The notes below the pieces were generated by a model, which searched no databases, was not told the DNA's origin, and saw nothing but the letters and a program-made list of their open reading frames with translations. Made by a program: the position numbers and the translations under genes. 47,382 nt of DNA from Porphyromonadaceae bacterium (GTDB taxonomy: Bacteria > Bacteroidota > Bacteroidia > Bacteroidales > UBA12481), in the NCBI GenBank assembly GCA_007280905.1, contig QYQM01000134.1, positions 1 through 47,382 on the forward strand, written 5' to 3'. Positions 1 to 9,460 of this stretch are shown here, one piece after another; position 1 is the first letter of the stretch; every line of letters begins with the position of its first letter.

Positions 1-15
1 ATTCATTACCAATCC

Positions 16-1011
16 TTAAACTTTAGAAAACGAGTAAAACGACCGCGCTTTAATGAGTGTAATGGGCCCCATAAAGATGTTTGTGACTTTCTTGTGATAT
101 TTCAGCGCGAATACCCCCAATCCTCCAGTAATATTGGTAACGATCTTACCACCAAAATCATCTGAGATTTTGTTAAGGTCAACATAGTCATAAAAATCTG
201 GCGAACCTGTATAAAGGTAAACCTCAATTTCACCGGGAAGTCTGTAGTCAACCCTGGGATCATCTTTAACATCTTGTCTGATTTGTGCCAGAAACTCATC
301 TCCGGGAACATAAATGGAAATGTTCTTGTATTCGCTAGAGAAGTGCCCGTTTTGTGTATTCCTGATAAATGATTTGTCTACCATTTGCTTAACTGTATCT
401 CCGTTTTTCATCACAGCCATGAAATGAAAGACAATATGTGCCTCATATCGTGCAAAGCCGATCAGATCTTCGAAGCCAATTTCAAATGGAAGTGCATAAA
501 ATTCCAGGAGTGATCTTAATCCCTGCCTGGGTGCAAAAATCTTTGGAGGTTCAAGATAATCAACTGAAGCAGAGATCAATCGTTGCTGACCAACGGAAAT
601 ATTTAAGACCAAATTTGTTCCCTTGATAAAAAAGGATGATATATCTGATTGACATTGATATAGTTGAAGTCCCTGATTGGTAAAATATCCTACTTCCCTT
701 GCTGGATTTTGTACCGGAAGAAACTTCAATTCATGGTATTTCCAGCCGGACTCGGTGTAAAACTCGATCTTCGGAGCTAATGTTTCATAGCATATCGAAT
801 CAGGATTATTGGCTGACTCGGATGCGATACTGCTGCCTTTAAATGAATGACTTATCCTGATGAAATGTATGGTATCGGCCGGATTGATAATTGCATAAAT
901 AACCGGATAGGATTCTCCATTATTTGAAATTTGGATATCCTGTTCACAGGAAAGAAGTAGCCAACCAGACAAGGCCACCACCAGAAAGATATTTAATTTT
1001 TTAATAGTCAT
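16..1011 (-). CDS. Uncharacterised lipoprotein, second copy of the non-FISUMP module partner
   Basis: The 331-residue product starts with a lipoprotein signal peptide: a basic N-terminus, a hydrophobic core and a lipobox ending LLLSC at about residue 22. The rest is predicted to be a soluble, beta-rich periplasmic or surface domain. It resembles the protein at 2096-3178 in layout: acidic start after the Cys, a PVIYAIINPADT segment matching PVIYGLIDYDD there, and a C-terminal ITGGLGVFA segment matching NGLGIFA. It overlaps the upstream FISUMP gene by 4 bp (ATGA). It may belong to the DUF4249-like group of Bacteroidetes lipoproteins, but I cannot confirm this. Function is unknown; the context suggests it works with the adjacent FISUMP lipoprotein. 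Confidence 0.85.
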   Translation of the reverse strand: MTIKKLNIFLVVALSGWLLLSCEQDIQISNNGESYPVIYAIINPADTIHFIRISHSFKGSSIASESANNPDSICYETLAPKIEFYTESGWKYHELKFLPVQNPAREVGYFTNQGLQLYQCQSDISSFFIKGTNLVLNISVGQQRLISASVDYLEPPKIFAPRQGLRSLLEFYALPFEIGFEDLIGFARYEAHIVFHFMAVMKNGDTVKQMVDKSFIRNTQNGHFSSEYKNISIYVPGDEFLAQIRQDVKDDPRVDYRLPGEIEVYLYTGSPDFYDYVDLNKISDDFGGKIVTNITGGLGVFALKYHKKVTNIFMGPITLIKARSFYSFSKV

Positions 1012-2102
1012 TTGTCTTTAGCGCAGCGCACAGAACAGGCATATCTTGCATTTGTCGGATGACCGCTCCCATATCTGTCATATGCAACAGTATTTCCACG
1101 AAGGTGGATTCTGTCACCTTCCGGAATCAACCCGAAATTATCAAAGCTATAGGTTATTGAATCATTCATCACATTATCTATTCCAATACTAATGTTCAAC
1201 CTTTGAAAGGCAATATTATTTCCGCTAAAGTCCTGCCATTTCTCCTCTCTGCTCGTGGAGGTCCAATAACGGCCCCGGAATTTCTGGTCACTAAAATACC
1301 GTTCATATTTCTCGCCGACCCTTGTCTCCCATATGAAGGTATAGTAGCCTCCGTATTTTAAATTTAGACCACCAGGGCCACCTGGGCTATAATAATAATC
1401 AAGGAACAGATAGGGTAAGTTAAACGGTGCGATAATGCTCCATTCTTCAAAAGAGGGTATATGCCATCCGGGTGGACAGATGCCTTGTCCTTTTTCCATG
1501 TTGGTATATTGCATTGCTTCATACCAGGAATACAAACCACCGTACTCTGCTATATTTTGAAAGTCATTATTATAGGCATAGGTCTCTACAACTCCATTGT
1601 CTTTTTGTAGGGAATCTGAGCAAATGACCGAACCATATTTTAAACTCTCAGCCATCCACCAATTCCTCTCCAGATATACAGTCTCGTATTTCTGCCCATC
1701 CCTCGGATCAGTCATTGAACCCTTTACAGGGATCGGAAAGACACGTACACTATCAGATAAAATGACCGAAAGTCCATCAGAATCAAATAATTCCATCCTG
1801 ATATAGTTCATTCCCTTCGTTGAAAACCGGTATAGAGCTTTAAACTCAGATTGAAAATCAGTATCCCATATCCCATCATTATTCCAATCCCATCTTACCG
1901 TAAGCTTTTCCTTAATGTCTTCAGCATCTGTAGATTTTGAGGCATCGAAAGTAAAAATGGTGGTAGTATCCCCGGCATAAGGAAAGACAGTCAGGACTCC
2001 TGATGGTGGGGTGTTTATCCTTTCCTCGTGGCAACTGAATAGTGCAATTACCACAAAAAGGATAATGTTTGCTTTAATCCTGTTGTTCGAAAGCTTCACC
2101 AT
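1008..2102 (-). CDS. FISUMP-domain lipoprotein with PKD-like domain, copy B
   Basis: 364 residues. A signal peptide with lipobox ALFSC (Cys near residue 24) is followed by a PKD/Ig-like segment at about residues 30-125 (FTFDASKSTDAED, then WDWNNDGIWDTD). A Fibrobacter-succinogenes-major-paralogous domain fills the C-terminal half, shown by DPRDGQKYETVYL, WWMAESLKYG, the YGGLYSWYEA segment and GICPPGWHIPS. Such proteins are exported and surface-associated in Bacteroidetes and Fibrobacter, with no established biochemical role. The gene overlaps the upstream lipoprotein gene by 7 bp and the downstream one by 4 bp, so the four genes are probably translated from one mRNA. Confidence 0.88.
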   Translation of the reverse strand: MVKLSNNRIKANIILFVVIALFSCHEERINTPPSGVLTVFPYAGDTTTIFTFDASKSTDAEDIKEKLTVRWDWNNDGIWDTDFQSEFKALYRFSTKGMNYIRMELFDSDGLSVILSDSVRVFPIPVKGSMTDPRDGQKYETVYLERNWWMAESLKYGSVICSDSLQKDNGVVETYAYNNDFQNIAEYGGLYSWYEAMQYTNMEKGQGICPPGWHIPSFEEWSIIAPFNLPYLFLDYYYSPGGPGGLNLKYGGYYTFIWETRVGEKYERYFSDQKFRGRYWTSTSREEKWQDFSGNNIAFQRLNISIGIDNVMNDSITYSFDNFGLIPEGDRIHLRGNTVAYDRYGSGHPTNARYACSVRCAKDK

Positions 2103-3178
2103 TTTACAAATTTCAAATGTTTGGTATATCTTCCATAAACCAGTGAATCCAGACTGTTTTTGTCAAGAGTAAATCCGTATTGCCCGTTTTTACTGGTTGA
2201 AGCGAAAATCCCCAATCCATTGATTACGTTTGAGATGGGCTTGCCGATCTGATCCGATACAATTTTATCTGATTCCAGATATTGACCAAATATCGGATCG
2301 GCATTAAAAACTACGAGGTCATAACTGATGAGTTTCCGGGCTTCCACTTCCGGGTTTGGTTTTATTCTGCCACCGATATGGGTGAGGATACTTTCGGTAA
2401 ATGGTAAACCACTATAATAAGTGAATTTTGACCCTCTATCGCCAATAAATACTTTCTCCTCAAACGGACTGAAACTCCAGGTTAACTGTTTTTCCAACCA
2501 CTCCCCGTTTTGTAATTCCTGGTAATGAAGGGTGATTTTGGGTTCATTATAATTCCCGTGTGAATCCCAGGACCATTCCACTAAATTATTATAAAGACTC
2601 ATCGATGTCGCTTTACCCAGACTCATTAAATATGGCCGTTCACATATTCGAGTAGAAGCCACTGCATAAATGTCGGTTCCTGGCTGTTGAACAACCAAAC
2701 GTAGAATAAGAGGATTGAGAGCACCGACGCCATATAGCCCATACTTTACAAATTCACTGGCAGGGAGTGTGTAAACTTTTCTGGATCTGCCTTCTGTCGG
2801 ATCAACAATCTGTTTTGGACGCATCTCCTTCCGGATTATCAGTTCACCATAATGTTGATAATCGGTTAACCATTGCTCCCAGCCATAGCTGCTACTATAA
2901 ACTCTTGCCTCCGGATCGAAACGTAATTCCAGTGCAACATTCAGTGAATCATAATAGAGATCAGTTCCAGATCCGATGCCGGCATTGCCTGGACCATCCG
3001 GGAGAAACGTCTTGGTAACAGATACCTGGTACTCCTGATCATCATAATCAATTAATCCATAGATAACGGGTATATCCTGATCCGGCATGCCGGGATTAAA
3101 ATCGGTTTCGCAATTTGTCAGCATGACCAAACTCAGTAAGGCTATCAGCCCTGATGTTATTGAACTTTTTTTATACAT
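2096..3178 (-). CDS. Uncharacterised lipoprotein, first copy of the non-FISUMP module partner
   Basis: 360 residues with a clear lipoprotein signal (hydrophobic core, lipobox MLTNC near residue 23). It resembles the protein at 16-1011 in order and motifs, including a PVIYGLIDYDD segment after the Cys and a C-terminal GKPISNVINGLGIFAS segment. No enzymatic motif is visible and the composition suggests a beta-sandwich. The start lies 22 bp inside the end of the preceding FISUMP gene, a strong sign of translational coupling. It may be DUF4249-like (often found beside TonB-dependent receptors), but I hold this loosely because no receptor is in the window. Confidence 0.85.
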   Translation of the reverse strand: MYKKSSITSGLIALLSLVMLTNCETDFNPGMPDQDIPVIYGLIDYDDQEYQVSVTKTFLPDGPGNAGIGSGTDLYYDSLNVALELRFDPEARVYSSSYGWEQWLTDYQHYGELIIRKEMRPKQIVDPTEGRSRKVYTLPASEFVKYGLYGVGALNPLILRLVVQQPGTDIYAVASTRICERPYLMSLGKATSMSLYNNLVEWSWDSHGNYNEPKITLHYQELQNGEWLEKQLTWSFSPFEEKVFIGDRGSKFTYYSGLPFTESILTHIGGRIKPNPEVEARKLISYDLVVFNADPIFGQYLESDKIVSDQIGKPISNVINGLGIFASTSKNGQYGFTLDKNSLDSLVYGRYTKHLKFVKW

Positions 3179-4119
3179 CTGACCGGTAGTGCTGCTTGAT
3201 AATAGTATGGAACTTCTCCATCAGGATTATAATATATTAAATGCATTGGGCCGTAGTACAAGATGACGTATGGCTTGTTGTTGGAATATTCACCATAGTA
3301 TTCACCGGTCCACCAGTGGCTGTCACCAATCGAAAACTCATAATTGTGGTACCAACCGTAAGTTCCTCCTTTGTTAGGCAGATCAAGATTCCAAAATCCG
3401 CCGGGTCCAAACAAATGCTCCTGCGGCGAAACGAGATACCCTTTGTTAAAGAGCTTCGCCAAAGCCACTCCATCCGGCAACTGCCATCCTTCCGGACAGA
3501 TTCCCCGCGGCAGATTCTCCTTTGAGAAACCGGAGACTTCTTTCCAGGTGTACAATCCGCCTTTGAATTCTTTCTGCGCTGAATCATTATTATAATAATA
3601 CTTCTCAACGATACCGTTGTTTTCCTGTCCTTGCGGGGCCAATATCCATTTGCCGTAATCGAGGTTCTCGGACATCCACCAGGTATCCTCGATCAGGGTT
3701 ATCTTATAGGTTTTTCCATCCCTGTCATCCGTCAGTTGCGATACTTTCATGATGTCGGTAATCCGAATTTCCAAGGAGAGGGTATCCGTTGCATCGTCCT
3801 GATCCTTAACCTCGAGAACCGGGTGGAATAATCCGTGTTGACGATAACGGTACGCGGCAACTTTCTGGGTTGCGTATTCAGTATCCCATGTCCCGTCGCC
3901 CTGAAAATCCCACCGGATAAAAAGTGCTAATTGATCATCTTCAGGGTCGGAACAGGCTGATGCATCAAATTCAAGAATGGCAATCGTGTCAGCCAGGTAG
4001 GCGGATATTTTAAATTGAGCTACAGGTGGTAAGTTTGTTTGTTCGCAGGAAACGAAAAACAGGAAGGTAAATAAACCCACAGCAAAGATTCTGATGTAAA
4101 TACTTCCCTTAAGCTGCAT
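3157..4119 (-). CDS. FISUMP-domain lipoprotein with PKD-like domain, copy A
   Basis: 320 residues and the first gene of the four-gene lipoprotein operon. Signal peptide with lipobox FFVSC (Cys near residue 25), PKD-like segment (LEFDASACSDPEDDQ, then WDFQGDGTWDTEY), and a FISUMP domain with DDRDGKTYKITLI, WWMSENLDYGKW, GGLYTWKEV and GICPEGWQLPD. It shares domain order with the gene at 1008-2102 and is most simply its duplicate. It is divergent from the MNT/HEPN pair with 138 bp between them, and that gap must hold the operon promoter. Confidence 0.88.
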   Translation of the reverse strand: MQLKGSIYIRIFAVGLFTFLFFVSCEQTNLPPVAQFKISAYLADTIAILEFDASACSDPEDDQLALFIRWDFQGDGTWDTEYATQKVAAYRYRQHGLFHPVLEVKDQDDATDTLSLEIRITDIMKVSQLTDDRDGKTYKITLIEDTWWMSENLDYGKWILAPQGQENNGIVEKYYYNNDSAQKEFKGGLYTWKEVSGFSKENLPRGICPEGWQLPDGVALAKLFNKGYLVSPQEHLFGPGGFWNLDLPNKGGTYGWYHNYEFSIGDSHWWTGEYYGEYSNNKPYVILYYGPMHLIYYNPDGEVPYYYQAALPVRCIKKVQ

Positions 4120-4213
4120 GGCGCTTGATTTTTCCTCTAAATTAAGATATATTTAGGAGATTGGAATTGCAGATTTCTCTTTTGAATGAGATGAAGTCAA
4201 AGACTCGGTTGGC

Positions 4214-4244
4214 CTTGTTGAGACCAGAAGAATTCTTATATTAG
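4214..4244 (+). promoter_or_regulatory. Candidate Bacteroidetes promoter for the MNT/HEPN pair
   Basis: CTTG at 4214-4217, a 19-nt spacer and TATATTAG at 4237-4244 approximate the Bacteroidetes -33 (TTTG) and -7 (TAnnTTTG) elements, with one mismatch in each. The start codon follows 13 nt downstream. Assigned by pattern only. Confidence 0.4.
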
Positions 4245-4257
4245 CAAAAAAAAAGCA

Positions 4258-4578
4258 ATGATTGGTAGCGATAAAATTGCTGAAATAGTTGCAAAAATAG
4301 CTCTGGGATATACTCCTGACAAGATTATCCTTTTCGGATCCTATGCTGCCGGAAATCCAAATGACGACAGCGATCTGGATTTATTTGTAATTAAGGATTC
4401 CGATTTGCCAAGACCTCAAAGGACAGCCCTGGTCAGAAAAATGCTTTATGGCGCTATGATTCCTATTGACCTTATTGTTTTTACTCCCAAAGAAATCGCA
4501 GAATCAAAGGACAATCGATTCAGTTTTGTTCACGAAGTATTAAATTCCGGAAAAACAGTATATGAACGGGCAAGCTAG
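4258..4578 (+). CDS. Minimal nucleotidyltransferase (MNT) antitoxin of an MNT/HEPN pair
   Basis: 106 residues with the DNA-polymerase-beta-like nucleotidyltransferase signature LFGSYAAGNPNDDSDLDLFV at about residues 25-45: Gly-Ser, then two acidic metal ligands in SDLDL. Proteins of this size next to a HEPN gene are MntA-like antitoxins that can inactivate the HEPN RNase by nucleotide transfer. The reading frame overlaps the HEPN gene by 17 bp, so the two are translationally linked. Length and motif spacing look intact. Confidence 0.88.
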   Translation: MIGSDKIAEIVAKIALGYTPDKIILFGSYAAGNPNDDSDLDLFVIKDSDLPRPQRTALVRKMLYGAMIPIDLIVFTPKEIAESKDNRFSFVHEVLNSGKTVYERAS

Positions 4579-4984
4579 CGAAATTGAACGATGGATTGTC
4601 AAGGGAGATCATGACCTGGGTACCGCCAAGATTACCTACCTGTATATCCCGGAATACCTTGATACAGTGACTTATCATTGCCAACAGGCTGTCGAGAAGT
4701 ATTTGAAGGCCTATTTGATTTTTCATTCAATTTCATTTAGATTCTCCCATGATTTGGTTTACTTGCTGGATTTGATTGTTCAAAAAGATTTGGATTTCAA
4801 TAATTATTATGATTCTGTTTCAGAGTTGCAAGGATATGCTGTAGAGATTAGATATCCGAATGAAACCATTTTCCTCTCCAACGAAAAAGTAGAAAAGGCG
4901 ATGGTAATTGCTAAGGCCATACGTGAGTTGGTGACAGGGAAAATGAATATATCAATTGATTATAATGATGTAATCGACAAATAA
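4562..4984 (+). CDS. HEPN-domain protein, toxin partner of the MNT protein
   Basis: 140 residues, mostly helical, of the pfam HEPN type: N-terminal [16 protein letters not shown], central [13 protein letters not shown], then [11 protein letters not shown] and a late VEIRYPNE segment. HEPN proteins paired with MNT genes act as RNases or regulators in toxin-antitoxin modules. A canonical R-x4-6-H catalytic motif is not obvious. RWIVKGDH has R-x6-H spacing, but this could be chance. The start ATG lies inside the MNT gene. It ends 55 bp before fumarase. Confidence 0.85.
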   Translation: MNGQASEIERWIVKGDHDLGTAKITYLYIPEYLDTVTYHCQQAVEKYLKAYLIFHSISFRFSHDLVYLLDLIVQKDLDFNNYYDSVSELQGYAVEIRYPNETIFLSNEKVEKAMVIAKAIRELVTGKMNISIDYNDVIDK

Positions 4985-5039
4985 AATTGCAGGTCTCGGT
5001 TTTAGTATTTTTGGACCATTAACCAACTACATTTTACCC

Positions 5040-6422
<1,383 letters not shown>

Positions 6423-6517
6423 TGATGATCCGTCTTCGGAATGTGAGGGTGCCGATGATCGAGTTCCTGCTCACGATTTTTTTGATTTTGACGGAATGCG
6501 TTTTTGAATACCTTGCC

Positions 6518-6540
6518 GGGCCGACACATGGACCGACCCC
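6518..6540. repeat. Small palindromic intergenic repeat
   Basis: GGGCCGACACATGGACCGACCCC is an imperfect inverted repeat: a GGGCCGAC arm against a GACCGACCCC arm around ACATG. It resembles the GGCGACC hairpin at 7304-7322. The 6423-6640 stretch has no credible gene; the minus-strand ORF there lacks recognisable protein features. Confidence 0.45.
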
Positions 6541-6640
6541 TAAATGCTCTTAACTCCCTATACCTACCAACGTCCACCACTAATTTTAGCCCATTTTCTC
6601 CATTCACCCTGCATTCTCGCATCTATGTATCTTGAATAGA

Positions 6641-6672
6641 TTTGGTGACAAGTAATAATATTATTACTTTTG
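6641..6672 (+). promoter_or_regulatory. hicAB promoter with overlapping 20-bp palindromic operator
   Basis: TTTG at 6641-6644, a 20-nt spacer and TACTTTTG at 6665-6672 match the Bacteroidetes promoter consensus exactly. A perfect 20-bp palindrome, AAGTAATAAT followed by its reverse complement, spans 6650-6669 and covers the spacer and part of the -7 element. That is where a HicB-type repressor would act. The -7 box ends only 2 nt before the hicA ATG, so a transcript from it would begin within the first codons of hicA. Confidence 0.6.
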
Positions 6673-6674
6673 TA

Positions 6675-6887
6675 ATGAAAAGCAGAGAATTAATCAGGAT
6701 ATTGATGAGGGCAGGCTGGTATATCGTCAGGCAAAAAGGGAGCCACATCATTATGAGGCATCTCATTAAAGATAGGTAAATCGTAGTCACTATGCATGGA
6801 AATCAGGATATGGGTGAGGGGCTGGTAAGGAAGATATTAAAGGAGGCTGGATTAACTAAAGGAGGAAAAAAGAATGAAGAAAATTGA
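6675..6887 (+). pseudogene. hicA: hicA toxin gene interrupted by an in-frame stop
   Basis: The frame from ATG 6675 gives a HicA-like N-terminus (MKSRELIRILMRAGW, then RQKGSHIIMRH). It stops at TAA 6777-6779 after 34 codons, then continues in the same frame as VVTMHGNQDMGEGLVRKILKEAG to a TGA at 6885. This is the complete HicA mRNA-interferase fold, about 70 residues, including the conserved Gly-Ser-His with catalytic His. One codon, where HicA proteins usually have a residue leading into the second strand, is a stop. The reading frame is otherwise clean, so the lesion is recent or a sequencing error. It overlaps hicB by 14 bp. Confidence 0.75.
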
Positions 6888-7260
6888 TTTTACCGTAGAG
6901 AAAACCAATACCGGTTATTCGGCTTATGCTGAGAAACATATGATTTATACTGCCGGTTCCAACTGGGAAGAACTTGAATACAATATCCTCGAAGCTACTA
7001 ATCTGTATTTTGAAGATGAAGGCAAGGTTGTTACCCCGGATGACCTTCGAATCTCTCTTGACCTGCCCCAGTTCTTCGAATTCTATAAAGTCATTAATGC
7101 ATCGGCGTTGAGTGAGCGGATCAAAATGAACCAAAGCCTTCTGGCTCAATATATCAGCGGACATAAAAAACCCTCTGCCGCCCAATTGCAACGAATTCTC
7201 AAAGGTATCCGGCAAGTTGGTCGCGAACTCGCAGAGATTCACATTATAGGCTCCAAATAA
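6874..7260 (+). CDS. hicB: HicB-type antitoxin with C-terminal helix-turn-helix
   Basis: 128 residues. The N-terminal half is the partially degraded RNase-H-like HicB fold (MKKIDFTVEKTNTGYSAYAE, then GSNWEELEYNILEATNLYFEDEG). The C-terminal part is an XRE-like DNA-binding segment (SALSERIKMNQSLLAQYISGHKKPSAAQLQRILKGI). It would neutralise HicA and repress its own promoter, where a 20-bp palindrome lies. An AAAGGAGG Shine-Dalgarno precedes ATG 6874. The antitoxin is intact while its toxin has a stop, as expected when a toxin is lost first. Confidence 0.87.
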   Translation: MKKIDFTVEKTNTGYSAYAEKHMIYTAGSNWEELEYNILEATNLYFEDEGKVVTPDDLRISLDLPQFFEFYKVINASALSERIKMNQSLLAQYISGHKKPSAAQLQRILKGIRQVGRELAEIHIIGSK

Positions 7261-7303
7261 CAGAGGTCTGAACGAAGAGTCGGCATTCCGGCCAAACTTT
7301 GAA

Positions 7304-7322
7304 GGCGACCGCAAGGGTCGCC
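7304..7322. repeat. GGCGACC hairpin, dispersed intergenic repeat
   Basis: GGCGACC (7304-7310) pairs with GGTCGCC (7316-7322) around GCAAG, followed by CCTACA. It lies 43 bp after hicB and could act as a weak terminator, but no T-run follows. The rest of 7261-7552 holds only repeats; no gene is supported there. Confidence 0.5.
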
Positions 7323-7428
7323 CCTACAAAATATTGTCCTTGTCAAGTTAGAGTGGGTGTGGAGATGGAGGTGGGTGTCGGTGTGAACCCACTTGAATCT
7401 GTAATTTCAAAATTCACAACTGGTCTTC

Positions 7429-7485
7429 GCCCCCGCCTGCGCGGGGGTGACAAGTGCTCCTGTCATCCCCGCGCAGGCGGGGACC
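7429..7485. repeat. Inverted pair of TGTCATCCCCGCG-type palindromic repeats
   Basis: Two copies of the same REP-like element face each other: CCCCCGCCTGCGCGGGGG then TGACA at 7430-7452, and TGTCATCCCCGCGCAGGCGG then GGACC at 7461-7485. Related copies occur near 35562-35590, 37862-37886 and 44967-44996. Each unit has an internal CCCCGC/GCGGGG palindrome. Confidence 0.75.
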
Positions 7486-7552
7486 TCTTCACGCTGCACT
7501 GCGCCCTGATAAATGTCATCATTGCCCCAGCTCTGAGTTCCGTTTAAACCCC

Positions 7553-7560
7553 TACCTTTG
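7553..7560 (+). promoter_or_regulatory. Candidate -7 element for mutAB
   Basis: TACCTTTG fits the Bacteroidetes -7 consensus TAnnTTTG and lies 26 nt before the mutA ATG at 7587. I do not see a good TTTG at the -33 position. Confidence 0.4.
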
Positions 7561-7586
7561 CGCCCGAATCCCAAAGTTGATTGATT

Positions 7587-9455
7587 ATGGTACAGGATGA
7601 TAAAATGAGTAAGCTCTTCACGGGGTTTCCGCCCATCTCCACCCCGGAGTGGGAACAGGCGATCCTCAAAGACCTTAAAGGAGCCGATTATGCTAAAAAA
7701 CTGATCTGGACTAGTCCGGAAGGCATCCCGGTTCGGCCCTATTACCGGGCAGAAGATCTGGATAAACTGAACAGCAGTGAGTTTAATCCCATGGAGTTCG
7801 GGTTTATCAACGACACGGAAGGCAGGGCCAATGGGTGGCTTATCCGGCAGGATATCGATGTCACTGATTATGATCAGGCTAAAGATAAATGCCGCTATTT
7901 GCTCTCACATGGAGTGGAGTCGATCGGTTTTAAAATGGAGGATCCACATATCGTAGAAGAAGTGCGGGAGTTTTTGAAGGATTTACCTCTCGAAGAGGCT
8001 GAATTCAGTTTTGAGGGATTTGTTCCGATGCAGATCCTTGCTGTTCTCAATGAAATGGCCGATAGTGGGAAGCTGGATCCGGAAAAAATTCATGGATCCT
8101 GCCAGTGGGATATGCTCGGGGATTTCAGTTTGTATGGCTCTTTTGAATTTGATGAGGACGAAGAGTTAGCTGAGGTAGCTGACTGGATTCATCAGGCTGC
8201 AAGATTCCCCGGATTGAAGATCATCGGAGTTACTGGCCGGAATTTCCATCAGGCAGGATCCACGATCGCCCAGGAACTGGCTTACAGTTTGGCCCAGGCT
8301 AACGAATATCTGGCTGAATTAACCGAAATCGGGGTCCCTGCTGAACTCGTCGCCCGGAAAATATCTTTTCATTTTGCCATAGGATCCAACTATTTCATGG
8401 AGATCGCCAAGTTCCGGGCGGCCCGGATGCTTTGGGTCCGGATATTGGAAGGTCACGGAATTCAGAAAGATCAATTGCCGGCAATGTATATCCATGCTGA
8501 AACTTCGCGCTGGAACCAAACGGTTTATGATCCGTATGTCAACCTATTGAGAAACACAACTGAAGCCATGTCGGCTGCATTGGCCGGCATCGATTCGATG
8601 ACCGTGCTGCCGTTCGATTACCCGTATGAGGAACCTACCGAATTTGCGGAGCGTATCGCCCGGAATCAGCAAATCGTTCTAAGGGAAGAGGCTCATTTTG
8701 ATAAAGTTGCCGATCCTGCAGGGGGATCTTATTATATCGAATCCCTGACTTCATCGATAGCGGAAGTTGCCTGGAAACTCTTTCAGGATGTTGAAGATTC
8801 CGGCGGATATACCGATGCATTTTACGAGGGGAAAGTCCAGGATGCCATTGTAACAGCGGCCTTTGAGCGTGACCGGAATATAGCGCAGCGGAAGGAGATT
8901 CTGCTGGGAACCAACCAGTATCCCAATCCGGCCGAGGAGATGCTGCCAAAAGTGGATACCGTCAGGTTGCGTTCGAAAGTAATGGACACCAACCTGGCCG
9001 AAGCTCAGCCGATGAATCTGTACCGGGCATCTGAAGAATTTGAGTCCATCCGGTTTGAAACCGAACGTTCAGGTAAAAAGCCTGTTGTTTTTATGCTCAC
9101 CACCGGTCACCTGGCCGTGCGCAAAGCCCGCGCCACTTTTGCCTGCAATTTCTTTGGATGTGCCGGTTACACCGTGATCGATAATCCCGGATTTGCAACG
9201 CTGGCGGAAGGAGTTGATGCTGCCATGAAAGCTAAAGCCGATATCGTGGTGCTTTGCTCTTCGGATAGTGAGTATGCCACACTGGGGGTCCCGTTTGCCG
9301 GATTGCTGCGAATGAAAGCCATCCCGGTCATTGCCGGATATCCGAAGGAGATTATTGACCAGCTGAAATCCGCAGGAATACAGCATTTTATACACGTCCG
9401 GAGCAATGTATCCGCGACGTTAAAGGCGTTTAACGCTCTCATCTTAAAGGAATAA
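7587..9455 (+). CDS. mutA: Methylmalonyl-CoA mutase small (beta) subunit
   Basis: About 622 residues. It is the non-catalytic partner of the heterodimeric B12-dependent mutase that interconverts succinyl-CoA and (R)-methylmalonyl-CoA in propionate metabolism. The TIM-barrel region shows the family segments [40 protein letters not shown] and [13 protein letters not shown]. The C-terminal flavodoxin-like domain lacks the DxHxxG cobalamin motif, as expected for this subunit. I chose ATG 7587; ATG 7605 ([10 protein letters not shown]) is also plausible and closer to homologues. mutB follows after 5 bp. Confidence 0.95.
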   Translation: MVQDDKMSKLFTGFPPISTPEWEQAILKDLKGADYAKKLIWTSPEGIPVRPYYRAEDLDKLNSSEFNPMEFGFINDTEGRANGWLIRQDIDVTDYDQAKDKCRYLLSHGVESIGFKMEDPHIVEEVREFLKDLPLEEAEFSFEGFVPMQILAVLNEMADSGKLDPEKIHGSCQWDMLGDFSLYGSFEFDEDEELAEVADWIHQAARFPGLKIIGVTGRNFHQAGSTIAQELAYSLAQANEYLAELTEIGVPAELVARKISFHFAIGSNYFMEIAKFRAARMLWVRILEGHGIQKDQLPAMYIHAETSRWNQTVYDPYVNLLRNTTEAMSAALAGIDSMTVLPFDYPYEEPTEFAERIARNQQIVLREEAHFDKVADPAGGSYYIESLTSSIAEVAWKLFQDVEDSGGYTDAFYEGKVQDAIVTAAFERDRNIAQRKEILLGTNQYPNPAEEMLPKVDTVRLRSKVMDTNLAEAQPMNLYRASEEFESIRFETERSGKKPVVFMLTTGHLAVRKARATFACNFFGCAGYTVIDNPGFATLAEGVDAAMKAKADIVVLCSSDSEYATLGVPFAGLLRMKAIPVIAGYPKEIIDQLKSAGIQHFIHVRSNVSATLKAFNALILKE

Positions 9456-9460
9456 AAGAA

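Noticed and set aside
7581-7586. TTG 7581 as mutA start
   Set aside because: ATG 7587 follows two codons later with a better position relative to the -7 box, and the family begins near the MSKLF at 7605.
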